Of a stretch of 64,000 nt of DNA, positions 1-8,895 are shown in pieces; the stretch's first letter is position 1, and each line of letters opens with the position of its first letter. The DNA comes from Candidatus Borrarchaeum weybense. Lineage in GTDB: Archaea > Asgardarchaeota > Sifarchaeia > Borrarchaeales > Borrarchaeaceae. The position numbers and the translations under genes were made by a program. The stretch is from positions 124,001 through 188,000 of the forward strand of contig JAHQJS010000008.1 of assembly GCA_019057385.1 (NCBI GenBank), in the 5' to 3' direction. The notes under the pieces are model-generated. The model did not search any database and was not told the origin of the DNA. It saw only the letters and a list, made by a program, of their open reading frames with translations.

Positions 1-1087
1 TAACCAAATTGGATCCGAATCTTTTTAAAATCTCTGGCAGAAGACCTGGATGCAGTCCTCCAGAGGACACGGGGAAAGTTTGTTTTATATGATACCAGTC
101 ATTTCTGAGAAATTCATTAATTTTCGTAACTTCCCCTTCAGGTCCCTCTAATTTTCCAACAACAGTGCCCGTGTGAATTTGATCAACACCGATTAATCGC
201 GCAGTTTTTGCCAAAGCAAACATTGAGATACCATGTTGAGGATTTCTTGTAAATGTAGCATGCATTGCTCTATGGGCGTGTATTGCCAGTTTTAAATCTT
301 CACAAACCTCTCGCAAGGTCTGTAAAGCAGCCCAGCCTGTCGTAACTATGTCAATCATTACATACTCCCAGTTCAAATCAGCAACAAATCGCGCTCTTTT
401 TTTCATTTCTTCCGTTTCTGCAGTGATATTTATTAGATAGCTTCTTCGTTCACCAATTTCTGCTTCCACTTTCTCTCTCATTTTTTGAGCGTATTCGACT
501 CTCTTCTCAAATTTGTTGAAGGGTAAGGATGAAAGATTTTCATCATCTTTTAGAAGATCGATACCGCCAGTCCAGATCTCATATGCAACTTGAGCTTGTT
601 CTTCCGCTGAGAAACCGATCTTTGGTTTAGGGACTGTAGCCAAAATTGGTCTTTCATCGACCTTTAACAACTTCCGAATTCCTTGAATACCATACTGCGG
701 ACCTTTGAAATTTCTTACATATTCCTCAGGAGGTTCATAATCTATTAATCTGAGATTCTTGACAGCTTTCATTCCGAAAATGTTGCCAGCAATTCCAGAT
801 AGCAACTGAGGCACATTATTTGGCTCCCATAAGTCGAGAGGATAAGCAATCTTTATTATATTCCCATCCCGCTCGTACATTTTAGCCTTTAGGGATTTTA
901 TTCTATACGGCAGTTCAGCAAGCGTAGTCCATGTTCCGACACTGCTTTCGGAGGCAACACGCCCGGCCACTTCCTCAAATGACATCCCTTTAGCAGGTTC
1001 TACATAAAAAGTGACAATTAAATCTGTCTTAGATGGTCTATAATCATAATCTACAAATTCAAGGTACCACTCAATTTTTTCAGGCAT
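1..1087 (-). CDS. rbcL: Type III RuBisCO large subunit (3' end cut by window edge)
   Basis: This is the large subunit of ribulose-1,5-bisphosphate carboxylase/oxygenase. It starts with ATG at 1087, behind AAGGTGAG, and runs off the left edge, so 362 residues are visible of a usual 420-450. The visible part holds the N-terminal domain, the KPKIG segment (about residues 153-157), the GGIDLLKDDEN motif with the carbamylated lysine near residue 180, and the HAHRAMHATF and SSGGLHPG segments of the barrel, so the active site looks intact. Archaeal type III enzymes work in AMP/nucleoside salvage, turning ribulose bisphosphate plus CO2 into two 3-phosphoglycerates, rather than in a Calvin cycle. The divergent neighbour, R15P isomerase, makes the substrate, which supports this role. 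No phosphoribulokinase is seen in the window. Confidence 0.95.
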   Translation of the reverse strand, partial: MPEKIEWYLEFVDYDYRPSKTDLIVTFYVEPAKGMSFEEVAGRVASESSVGTWTTLAELPYRIKSLKAKMYERDGNIIKIAYPLDLWEPNNVPQLLSGIAGNIFGMKAVKNLRLIDYEPPEEYVRNFKGPQYGIQGIRKLLKVDERPILATVPKPKIGFSAEEQAQVAYEIWTGGIDLLKDDENLSSLPFNKFEKRVEYAQKMREKVEAEIGERRSYLINITAETEEMKKRARFVADLNWEYVMIDIVTTGWAALQTLREVCEDLKLAIHAHRAMHATFTRNPQHGISMFALAKTARLIGVDQIHTGTVVGKLEGPEGEVTKINEFLRNDWYHIKQTFPVSSGGLHPGLLPEILKRFGSNLV

Positions 1088-1174
1088 TTTTCTCACCTTC
1101 AAATGCAAGAACTATTTCATCTTTGACAAAGTAGTAATATATTATTTATGAAGAATACACATTGAGGGAATACT

Positions 1175-2104
1175 ATGGAAGATTTGATACAAGTCGCCAA
1201 GAAAATCAAAGATTTAGAGATTCAAGGCGCAAGAAATGTAGCTAAAACTGCTATCCGTTCAATGAAGGATGTAATTCTTAATTCTTCAGCTACAGAGCCT
1301 GATTTATTACTCAAAGAACTTTTACAAGCAAAAGATATTCTGTTTGACACAAGACCAACTGAACCTGCGATGAGGAACAGTATTCGATATGTATTATATG
1401 AAACAAAGGAGGCAAAAGGTGGTATAGGTGCTACAAAAGAGATTGCAGTAAAAACATGTGATAAAATCCTCAAATATTTTGAGGATGCTATCTTAAAAAT
1501 CCATGAGATAGGGGCTCGTAAAATCCTAAGTGGTATGCAAATAATGACTCATTGTCACTCCTCAACAGTAACTGGCATATTAAAGAAAGCAAATGAACAA
1601 GGAAAAGATATACATGTAATCTGTACAGAGACACGACCACGTCTTCAAGGACATCGTACAGCAAAAGAACTGGTGGAGGCAGGTATAAAGGTAACATTTG
1701 TAGTTGATTCGGCAATGAGATACATGATGAAACATCTTGAGGTAGATTTAGCACTTATTGGTGCTGACGCAATCACTTCAGAAGGAACAATAATAAACAA
1801 GATTGGGACACGATTATTTGCGTTAGCTGCGGACGAAAGAGACGTGCCAATGTATTGCGCTGCAGATACATACAAATTTAGCCCAGAAACATCCTTAGGT
1901 TTCCTAGAAAAGATCGAGAAACGAAATCCTGATGAAATTTGGAAAGATGCGCCTGCTGGTTTATATATAGAAAATCCAGCGTTCGAGACGGTACCTCGAA
2001 GATATATTGATGGACTCATTACTGAAGTCGGTGTGTTTCCTCCCTCTTCTATAGCCCATCAACTACTTCAGCTTCACCCTTGGATGTTTGATTTTAAAGA
2101 TTGA
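1175..2104 (+). CDS. e2b2: Ribose-1,5-bisphosphate isomerase (eIF2B alpha/beta/delta family)
   Basis: This 309-residue protein belongs to the eIF2B/MtnA isomerase superfamily. The signature THCHSSTV has its cysteine at residue 127 and GADAI has its aspartate at residue 198, the expected pair of catalytic residues for archaeal R15P isomerase. The enzyme converts ribose-1,5-bisphosphate to ribulose-1,5-bisphosphate. A GAGGG ribosome-binding site precedes the ATG. It is divergent from rbcL across 87 bp, so both genes probably share one promoter region. The alternatives are methylthioribose-1-phosphate isomerase or a translation-factor-like eIF2B subunit; the RuBisCO neighbour argues for R15P isomerase. 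Confidence 0.9.
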   Translation: MEDLIQVAKKIKDLEIQGARNVAKTAIRSMKDVILNSSATEPDLLLKELLQAKDILFDTRPTEPAMRNSIRYVLYETKEAKGGIGATKEIAVKTCDKILKYFEDAILKIHEIGARKILSGMQIMTHCHSSTVTGILKKANEQGKDIHVICTETRPRLQGHRTAKELVEAGIKVTFVVDSAMRYMMKHLEVDLALIGADAITSEGTIINKIGTRLFALAADERDVPMYCAADTYKFSPETSLGFLEKIEKRNPDEIWKDAPAGLYIENPAFETVPRRYIDGLITEVGVFPPSSIAHQLLQLHPWMFDFKD

Positions 2105-2124
2105 AGAAAGAAAATCTATCACTA

Positions 2125-2349
2125 TCATAGCGTTACAACCGCTATCGGCTCAACTTTGTCAAACGCAACCTGACGACGCACAACGCCATAGGTATCGATA
2201 TGAACGATTACCACATGGTCATCGTGATCAATAGTCTTGACTACTAATCCCCCACCGTAGATTATAGCCTCCTCTACTTCTTCCTTGGAGAAGGGTATCC
2301 GATCTTTCCTCCCACATTCGTGACATAAATTAATTGCCGCTTTATACAT
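2125..2349 (-). CDS. Small conserved-looking protein with a CxxC pair
   Basis: The product has 74 residues. It has a CHEC pair near residue 9 followed by an acidic/helical stretch and then a beta-rich half (EAIIYGGGLVVKTIDHDDH). Only one CxxC is present, so a zinc site would need another chain or a dimer. It lies convergent to the R15P isomerase gene 20 bp away. A TATA-like CTTTTAAATAC lies upstream on the minus strand near 2380. I do not recognise the family. The even codon use and clean boundaries favour a real gene. Confidence 0.6.
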   Translation of the reverse strand: MYKAAINLCHECGRKDRIPFSKEEVEEAIIYGGGLVVKTIDHDDHVVIVHIDTYGVVRRQVAFDKVEPIAVVTL

Positions 2350-2613
2350 GGCCCCTCACTAAACCAATTCCATAATGTCTTTTAAATACCGATATCATTC
2401 TGGTATTTTGTCGGGATATTTTTTAGTTAACGCGCCCCTAATCCAATCTCTCCAATATTCAACTTTATCATTTTTTTCAAAAAATTGCTATTTCACTTAG
2501 GATTTTCGAAGAGGATGCTACAGGTAGGAGTTCAACTCCTCTTCTATTTAACAAAAGAAGAAGTTTCTATTGATTCAATATTTCATTAAAAAAATAAAAA
2601 AATGTGAGGGGGT

Positions 2614-3714
2614 TTATTCGTAGTCTTCAAGTCGACCTTCCAATTGTTTCAGAACTGATGGCAAGGTGGTGTATTCCATCTCCTCTAGTGGAAGTCTTTC
2701 CGGTTCAAATGGGCCATGACGTCTCATATAATCAGTGATCTCCATACATTTTTGTCTAGTGTAGTCGAAGGCAACGTCGTCAAATAGATCCACTGGTCCA
2801 ATAAGTTTACCATTTTTGATCTGAAAACCTAATCCGACCACTCGTGGCGGACCATCAAATCTTGTGCATCGACTGTCCTTTAGCGCCACTGGCAACATCG
2901 GGCCCCTATGCGACCCACGCATCCATCCCGCTACGAGATGACCAAGTGAAAAAGCTTCGATTACTTCTCCAACAGCAGGAAATCCGCTCTGAGATCTGAC
3001 TATTGCACATGGGTCATCTTTTCCGATGTATTTACCTGCTATGAGTGCCAATTTTTCGGTTGAAATAGCTGCAGCAATGCCCAAATCGGGATTCTTGGAA
3101 TACACATATTTTATAGGAAATCTGCTTACCGCGCCGATCAATGCTAGCAAATCGTACATTTCTTCAGGGCAACTCATCGTAACAGCCTTATGCGCAATAA
3201 CATCTACAACATAGAATTTGAACCCTGGATGTAGTTTGGGATCAATAACAAGTCCAGCAGTGCAAAATGGATCTGCAAACATGCGATAGATTGGGTAATT
3301 AAATGCACCTGGTTCAGTTTTGTCAGCAGCGAATACAAGGATAGGCTCAGCAGGTCTTTCATCAATTTCCATTTCAGCGACTCCAGGACCTTGACCTTTA
3401 ATATTTCCAGAAAAGGCATCTGCCAGAAGATCTTGTCCAGCACCATAAAGCCCTAAAGCCTTAGCGTTTTCAGCTAGTTTTATAAATATATCCCACGCGA
3501 GTTCATGGATTTCGGGGGAATCTACGCCTTTAGTGTGTGTCATTAAGAGTTCAGTATCGTCCCCGGCATTATACACGCGGAAATCAATTATCAAGCCTTG
3601 GTCTTGTGCCTTAGCTAGTTCTTGTTCAGCCATCTGCATATTTCCTTCGTATGTCACAACATGACCTGGAGCGGATCCGATATCTGCTTTGATGTTTGAA
3701 ATCGTAACTTTCAA
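2614..3714 (-). CDS. fbp: Bifunctional fructose-1,6-bisphosphate aldolase/phosphatase
   Basis: This 366-residue protein is the archaeal FBPA/P (type V fructose bisphosphatase). It condenses triose phosphates and dephosphorylates the product to fructose-6-phosphate, which makes gluconeogenesis unidirectional. Family hallmarks are visible: the N-terminal ADIGSAPGH, the GDDTELLMTH metal-binding segment, GLYGAGQDLLADAFSGN near residue 95, DKTEPGAFNYP, and the C-terminal FDGPPRVVGLGFQ. Length is typical. The start is ATG at 3714, with a purine-rich AAGGAGG upstream. It stands alone in its transcription unit but is functionally close to tpiA at 5685 and rbcL. Confidence 0.95.
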   Translation of the reverse strand: MKVTISNIKADIGSAPGHVVTYEGNMQMAEQELAKAQDQGLIIDFRVYNAGDDTELLMTHTKGVDSPEIHELAWDIFIKLAENAKALGLYGAGQDLLADAFSGNIKGQGPGVAEMEIDERPAEPILVFAADKTEPGAFNYPIYRMFADPFCTAGLVIDPKLHPGFKFYVVDVIAHKAVTMSCPEEMYDLLALIGAVSRFPIKYVYSKNPDLGIAAAISTEKLALIAGKYIGKDDPCAIVRSQSGFPAVGEVIEAFSLGHLVAGWMRGSHRGPMLPVALKDSRCTRFDGPPRVVGLGFQIKNGKLIGPVDLFDDVAFDYTRQKCMEITDYMRRHGPFEPERLPLEEMEYTTLPSVLKQLEGRLEDYE

Positions 3715-3962
3715 ATTGAAACCTCCTTTTTTAAGAAACCTAGAACTTGGTTTTTATTTTCTATTATAAATTATTTTTTGTTCATAAAATATCATCTATT
3801 AGTATATAATTAGATGTTTGAAAGAAGGGATGATTAGATTATGTACCATATCGATTTTATCGTGTTTGAACTTGATGCCTTGCGAGATAAGGTGCAATAT
3901 AGTCATTAAAATTGTGGAGTTTATTAATGAAATGTAATATATAGTAGAAGAAGTCGATCACG

Positions 3963-5489
3963 ATGATTCAGACCGTCAAATTCAGAATGTACCCAGATGA
4001 GACACAAGAACGCAAACTCCATGAGATTTTTACAATTTTTAACCGCGTGAAACGCATTGGCTATAACCTGCTGTTTCAAGGTGAGGAATACATGGCAGAA
4101 CGCTTCTGTGAATACAATACTATACAGCAGCGTTTGATGGGTCTGTGTCATAATAATCCTTATGTCAACACCATCCTGATTGATAACAATGTAAAACTGG
4201 AGCAACAAAAGACCTGGCTGAAAAAAAGACAAAAACGCATGATACAGCAGTTAAAAGTCATAAACAAGAAAATCAATGAAATAAAGGAACAGGATACACA
4301 TGACAGACGATTAAAAGGATTATACGCCCGCAGATCCTCAATAATGGCTAAGCAAAAAAATTTACAACTCGAAACCGTAGTATTCGGCACTAAGAAACTA
4401 TTTAGGCAGAGACTGCGCGGCAATATAAGTAGGGAAGAGTTCAGGATACGACGGGATTCTTCTTTCAATTGTGTAGGAGTGAAAGCTAAAGGTACAAAAA
4501 ATTGGAATATCAAAATACAACCAGATAAAACAGTAAAGATACGCACCGTTTCCAAGAAAAAGGGACGCAAATGGCTCGTCATTCCCATTTCTGTAAACTT
4601 TGTGCAGGAAAAGTGGTTTCAGCGAGTTCTTAATTCCAACAAATATACTGTAACCGTGAAAAGGAAATTCTTTAAGGGAAAATTACGCTACTTTGTCCAT
4701 GTGTCCTACGAGACCCCAGAACCTGCACCACGCTACGGTTACGAACATGGTGCAATCGGATTAGATTTTAACTATAATTTTGCGGCGCTAACCAATGTGG
4801 ATACACATGGTAAGTTACTCTCCTATCACACCATCTCGTTTGGCAACCTTCATACCTATAGAAAAGATAAACGTAATGATTACGTCTCTTACAAAATGGA
4901 TAAAGTCGTCAATTATTGCATCAATAAAGGCAAAGGCATTGTGGTTGAGGACTTAAAATTCGATCAAGAATTTTCCTATAATACTACACGCAATCGAAAA
5001 TTAACCAATATGAAGACCACCGCCTTAAAACTGCTGGAACGAAAGTGTAAAAAACGCGGTGTGTCCCTTCGAAGAGTATTTCCGGGATACACCTCTATCA
5101 TCGGGAAATACAAGTACTCAAGATTACATAATTTGACAGTCCATCACCTTGCAAGTTATGTAATAGCTCGAAGAGGCATGAGTTTCAAGGAAGCATTTCC
5201 AGACATCTATGATTGGGTGCTCTCACACGTCGGGGAGTTCATAGAACCCCGTGTGAAAAAGAGTAGTCCTTACCATAGATGGTCGATGACCCATGACCTC
5301 TTCAAGCACAGCGGGATAACCTCCTTCAAGACTGCGGAAATATTGCGAAAAACAGTATTGATGAAGCATATCTTAAACTCGTTGACGAGCACACAACCTG
5401 ATAACCTTAGGGCTGGTCTTTCCTCTCACGGAAAGATTGATGATTATCATAAAACGTGGAGTTTCATAAATAATTCCACAGTTTTATAA
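3963..5489 (+). CDS. TnpB-related RuvC-fold protein with atypical third RuvC motif
   Basis: This 508-residue protein is of the IS200/IS605 OrfB (TnpB-related) type. It opens with the usual MIQTVKFRMYPDETQE helix-turn segment. RuvC-I is IGLDFNYNFAALTN (D near residue 269) and RuvC-II is GIVVEDLKFDQEF (E near residue 325). The region where canonical TnpB has a CxxC zinc finger and DxNAA is instead FPGYTSIIGKYKYSR followed by LTVHHLASYVIARRG: there are no zinc cysteines and the usual RuvC-III aspartate position reads His. This subfamily is known from other prokaryotes, so the change is probably a subfamily trait and not fresh decay. No hairpin ends like those of the other elements in this window were found around it, so whether it is still mobile is unclear. 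Confidence 0.8.
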   Translation: MIQTVKFRMYPDETQERKLHEIFTIFNRVKRIGYNLLFQGEEYMAERFCEYNTIQQRLMGLCHNNPYVNTILIDNNVKLEQQKTWLKKRQKRMIQQLKVINKKINEIKEQDTHDRRLKGLYARRSSIMAKQKNLQLETVVFGTKKLFRQRLRGNISREEFRIRRDSSFNCVGVKAKGTKNWNIKIQPDKTVKIRTVSKKKGRKWLVIPISVNFVQEKWFQRVLNSNKYTVTVKRKFFKGKLRYFVHVSYETPEPAPRYGYEHGAIGLDFNYNFAALTNVDTHGKLLSYHTISFGNLHTYRKDKRNDYVSYKMDKVVNYCINKGKGIVVEDLKFDQEFSYNTTRNRKLTNMKTTALKLLERKCKKRGVSLRRVFPGYTSIIGKYKYSRLHNLTVHHLASYVIARRGMSFKEAFPDIYDWVLSHVGEFIEPRVKKSSPYHRWSMTHDLFKHSGITSFKTAEILRKTVLMKHILNSLTSTQPDNLRAGLSSHGKIDDYHKTWSFINNSTVL

Positions 5490-5684
5490 ATAATGTAAGG
5501 TTAATCTTTTTGGCTGATGGTTTTAGAATTAAAATGAGAGGAGTTAATTGCGTGTTCATTCAAGTATCATGCCAATAAAAATCTGGCTGACTGGAGAAAT
5601 GATAGAAATTATGAATTGTATACTAAAAGATTAATAGTAAGTGATAGTAACGACTCACGATTAACATTTGGAGGAATATAGTTA

Positions 5685-6437
5685 ATGAGAAAGATGATTG
5701 CAGCAGGAAACTGGAAAATGAACAAAACCAATTCAGAAGCAGTAGAAATAGTTTCCAAATTAAACGAACTAATTGCTGATGTTAAAGGGGTTGAAGTTAT
5801 AATTGCACCACCATTTACCGCCTTATCAGACGTAGTAAAAGTTGCAGGGAAAGTTAAAATTGCAGCTCAAAACATGCACTGGGAAGAAAAGGGGGCATTT
5901 ACAGGTGAAATCTCACCCATCATGCTAAAAAACCTTGGAGTAGAGTATGTAATTTTAGGACACAGCGAAAGAAGAGCATACTTTGGAGAAACAAATGAAC
6001 TAATAAACAAAAAGATTAAATCAGCTTTGGCACATGACTTGAAAGCCATCTTTTGCGTAGGAGAAAAATTGGAAGATAGGGAACGTGGAAATACAGAAAA
6101 TGTTGTAGAAGATCATATAAAAGGTGGCTTAGAAGGAATTACAAAAGAAGAGATGATGGCAAACGTTATAATTGGCTACGAGCCGGTTTGGGCCATCGGC
6201 ACAGGAAAAACTGCCACGCCAGAACAGGCTGAGGAAGTCCATGCATTCGTAAGAAAACTATTAACAGAAATGTATGATGCAGAAGTAGCAGGGAATACAA
6301 CAATACTCTATGGAGGCAGTGTGAAACCAGCAAACTCAAAAGCCCTATTCTCAAAAGAGAACATAGACGGCGGTCTTGTTGGTGGGGCAAGCCTAAAAGC
6401 AGATGACTTCTCAATAATAGTAAGAAATGCGCTTTAA
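5685..6437 (+). CDS. tpiA: Triosephosphate isomerase, bacterial/eukaryotic-type
   Basis: This enzyme interconverts dihydroxyacetone phosphate and glyceraldehyde-3-phosphate. The 250-residue chain has AGNWKMN with Lys11, GHSERR with His93, GYEPVWAIGTGKTA with Glu166 and the mobile loop 6, and YGGSVKP near the phosphate site, so all catalytic residues are present. Length and loop sequence match the bacterial/eukaryotic family; archaeal TPIs are shorter (about 225 residues) with a different loop. A strong GGAGG at 5670-5674 sits 10 nt before the ATG. It is a single gene, with no operon partner. Transfer from bacteria is a reasonable inference. Confidence 0.96.
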   Translation: MRKMIAAGNWKMNKTNSEAVEIVSKLNELIADVKGVEVIIAPPFTALSDVVKVAGKVKIAAQNMHWEEKGAFTGEISPIMLKNLGVEYVILGHSERRAYFGETNELINKKIKSALAHDLKAIFCVGEKLEDRERGNTENVVEDHIKGGLEGITKEEMMANVIIGYEPVWAIGTGKTATPEQAEEVHAFVRKLLTEMYDAEVAGNTTILYGGSVKPANSKALFSKENIDGGLVGGASLKADDFSIIVRNAL

Positions 6438-6514
6438 AAGTGTTTTATGCAAAAACGTGCCTGATCAGTGTAAGATTGCTTGTCTGCATCTCATTTCTAT
6501 TTTTGTTTGATTTT

Positions 6515-6570
6515 AGAGAAGGACTCCAGGCACTAGCGTGGAGCTGAAGAAATCGCGTTGTCTTTAAATA
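6515..6570 (+). repeat. Solitary TnpB-element left-end hairpin (remnant)
   Basis: The stretch GAAGGACTCCA...TGGAG pairs CTCCA (6524-6528) with TGGAG (6539-6543). It is followed by CTGAAGAAATCGCGTTG and an AT-rich tail. This matches the left-end plan seen at 8896, 61664 and 63438 (hairpin, GATGAA-like box, GCG, AT-rich run). No right end follows before the next gene, so it looks like a decayed fragment. It also lies where the promoter of the next gene would be. Confidence 0.5.
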
Positions 6571-6638
6571 AATACGTATAGATAGATATCGAATTTCAAT
6601 CGTTAAACTAATGAATCTATAATTGGGCTGACTGAGCA

Positions 6639-7361
6639 ATGGTGGCAACATTAGAATTACAGGAAAAACAGGTAGAAGCCAGTACTAAAGAAGAAGACCT
6701 CACTAAACCTAAAATGTTCTTTTTAGTTAGGTTAGAAAAATGCAATAAATGTCACTCCATAGAAGAAACGGGGATAAACGTCTCTCTTAACTGTGAAAAA
6801 TGTATCCAAGAGGCATTAAAAAGTTCGGGGTTCAACACAACAATAAAACATCTTGATATCAGCAAATATAAGATAATTCGTAGAGAAACCACTGGTAAAA
6901 ATAGAAATGAAGAATTGCGGAATGAACGCAAAGAGAAAAGAAAGACCTGTTCTGATAGAATAAATATGTATGAAGCATGGATAATAGATCAAATAAGCTC
7001 TGGGAATCACAAAATTATAGATGCCGCACAACATGGCTCTTTATTCTCTCAAAAGATTAAAACTGCTTATTTGGATGTAGCATTTAAAAATTTGGAAGAA
7101 AAAGGAGTAATAACAAGAGATATGGTCACAGGAAACTATCGCTTAGTTAGTGAAAAGAATAAAGCTGAAGAAAATGAGACACATTGGAATTATTACGTTT
7201 CTTATGCTGGAACAATAGATGTAAATTCAACAGAATACCCCCCTAAAAAATTTAAAACGCTAGAGGATGCTTTAGCATTTGTGAAGGCACAAAATTTATC
7301 GAATTATTATGTTCAAAGAAGAGAGACCTTGGAAGAAGAGAATAATACTGTCAAGGATTAA
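6639..7361 (+). CDS. Unknown protein with a four-cysteine zinc-binding N-terminus
   Basis: The product has 240 residues. Residues about 30-55 hold CNKCHS and CEKCIQ, two CxxC pairs that could bind one zinc ion. A lysine/arginine-rich linker follows, then a helical stretch (MYEAWIIDQISSGN...SQKIKTAYLDVAFKNLEEKGVI) that has the look of a winged helix, then a C-terminal beta-rich part. It may be a nucleic-acid-binding regulator, but I do not recognise the family. It ends 5 bp before the convergent gene at 7367. Confidence 0.6.
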   Translation: MVATLELQEKQVEASTKEEDLTKPKMFFLVRLEKCNKCHSIEETGINVSLNCEKCIQEALKSSGFNTTIKHLDISKYKIIRRETTGKNRNEELRNERKEKRKTCSDRINMYEAWIIDQISSGNHKIIDAAQHGSLFSQKIKTAYLDVAFKNLEEKGVITRDMVTGNYRLVSEKNKAEENETHWNYYVSYAGTIDVNSTEYPPKKFKTLEDALAFVKAQNLSNYYVQRRETLEEENNTVKD

Positions 7362-7366
7362 TCTGT

Positions 7367-8026
7367 TTATTTTAAGATTTTGAAATGTTTTAACAAGTCT
7401 ATAGTTTTGCGTGTCATCAATTTATCATGCTTTTCAAACAATGCAAGCAATTCTACTTCTGAGAGCACGCGTCCCCTCTCGATCACTTCTTCAATCCATT
7501 CTTTTAACAAGTTAGGATGATGATGTGTATTAAAAACTTCAACAATTTGGTCTTTGATGCGAAGCCATCCTTTTGGAGTTACAAGTAATAACGGATCTAA
7601 AGGAAATTCTTCAGGATTTTCAACAAAATTCGCAAGTTGAGGTAAATCTTCAATTTTTGTTAATTGCCGAACTCTGTCAGCGGGTATGCAAAAGGGATTG
7701 AAAGCCCTAAATTCTTCGAATCTTCTTTCCCAGTCGACGCAAAGCTCTAAAACTTTGCCTCGTAACAAAAAAATTGGTTGCGGCGGGATTTTGAACTTAA
7801 AAACGGCACGAGGAGGACGTGTATCTTCACTCGAATAAACTTCACTTAAAATATCCTCTAAATTGCTTGTATGTCTCACAAAAGAATCAAGAGATGAGAG
7901 ACGACCTTCAGGAGAGACATAATCTTCAACACGAATTTCATATTTCTTAAAAACTACACTAATCTCGTGAAAAGAACTTGGCTTTTCTTCTAATCTTCCA
8001 AAACGAAATTCTTCAAGCGAAGCCAT
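7367..8026 (-). CDS. Unknown soluble protein
   Basis: The product has 219 residues from an ATG at 8026, which has AAGGAG (8037-8042) 10 nt upstream; an upstream in-frame ATG at 8056 has no such site. The sequence is charged and soluble, with a proline-rich core (FKFKIPPQPIFLLRGK near the middle) and a helical C-terminal third. There are no transmembrane segments and no catalytic motif I can name. I do not recognise the family. Confidence 0.6.
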   Translation of the reverse strand: MASLEEFRFGRLEEKPSSFHEISVVFKKYEIRVEDYVSPEGRLSSLDSFVRHTSNLEDILSEVYSSEDTRPPRAVFKFKIPPQPIFLLRGKVLELCVDWERRFEEFRAFNPFCIPADRVRQLTKIEDLPQLANFVENPEEFPLDPLLLVTPKGWLRIKDQIVEVFNTHHHPNLLKEWIEEVIERGRVLSEVELLALFEKHDKLMTRKTIDLLKHFKILK

Positions 8027-8206
8027 TGTCTTATGACTCCTTCCTAACATATCCAATGATTAACAATAGTATAATATGCAAGCATATTATAATTGCTTTT
8101 TATCATTTTAATTTGTATCTTTAAAAAAAAGGTCGGTAGACTTTGTAATCGAAAAAATAAATCAATTTATCTTCCATTCTCACGTCATTACGGAGGACGG
8201 CAGACA

Positions 8207-8869
8207 GTGAGTAAAGATATGCTAGAAAATTATCCAAAAGCAATTATTTTTGATCTTGATGGTACTTTGATTGATAGTATTCCAGCTCATTTACATGCTT
8301 ATAAGGAATTGGCTATGAGTGAATTTGGAATACAGCTTAATGACGAAAAGATTTTTGAGCATTTTGGAAAAAAATCAAGAGATATTATTACGGCCCTATT
8401 TCCTCTTTGTGGGGAAAATATTGATATTTTAGTTGAAACAAAGCAACGTCTTTATAGACAATCTTTTAATCGTGTGAAATTACTTCCGGGAACCAAAAAG
8501 GTATTACGTATTGCAAAAGAAAAGGCTATAAAATGTGCTCTTGGAACAAGTTCAAGTAAAAAGAATGTAGAGGTTGCAATCAAAGAATTTGGTCTTGAGT
8601 TTGACATTATTATTGCAGGTGAGGACATAGAAGTTGGAAAACCGAACCCTGAAACCTTCTTAACAATAGCTCAAAGATTAGAGATCTCACCAGATGATTG
8701 TTTTGTAATTGGCGATGCTATTTATGATATGATGGCCGCTAAAAAGGCAGGAATGCTTGCTATAGGCGTCTTAACAGGAAGCACGACCAGAAGACAAATG
8801 GAAGAAGCAAATGCAGACGTTATATTTGAAAATCTTTTGGAATTCATGGAATGGGCTCAACTAACCTAA
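8207..8869 (+). CDS. HAD-superfamily phosphatase, phosphoglycolate phosphatase/phosphoglucomutase-like
   Basis: This is a haloacid dehalogenase fold hydrolase of about 220 residues. Motif I is FDLDGTLID near the N-terminus, followed by a helical cap domain. Motif II is TSSSKKN, motif III is the lysine in GKPNPETF, and motif IV is IGDAIYDM. It therefore likely removes phosphate from a small sugar phosphate or phosphoglycolate; the substrate cannot be read from sequence. I chose the GTG at 8207 because GGAGG at 8192-8196 lies 10 nt before it; an ATG four codons later (8219) is possible. The open frame extends upstream to 8093 but that part looks non-coding. If the RuBisCO in this window oxygenates, a phosphoglycolate phosphatase would be useful, but that is only a suggestion. 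Confidence 0.85.
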   Translation: MSKDMLENYPKAIIFDLDGTLIDSIPAHLHAYKELAMSEFGIQLNDEKIFEHFGKKSRDIITALFPLCGENIDILVETKQRLYRQSFNRVKLLPGTKKVLRIAKEKAIKCALGTSSSKKNVEVAIKEFGLEFDIIIAGEDIEVGKPNPETFLTIAQRLEISPDDCFVIGDAIYDMMAAKKAGMLAIGVLTGSTTRRQMEEANADVIFENLLEFMEWAQLT

Positions 8870-8895
8870 CCCGAATCTTTTTTTTAACTTTATCA

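Noticed and set aside
2505..2552. tRNA-like piece: GAAGAGG...GGAGTTCAACTCC...CTCTTC
   Set aside because: The T-arm-like hairpin is present, but there is no room for D and anticodon arms between the outer arms, and the outer and inner pairings share bases. It is not a complete tRNA.
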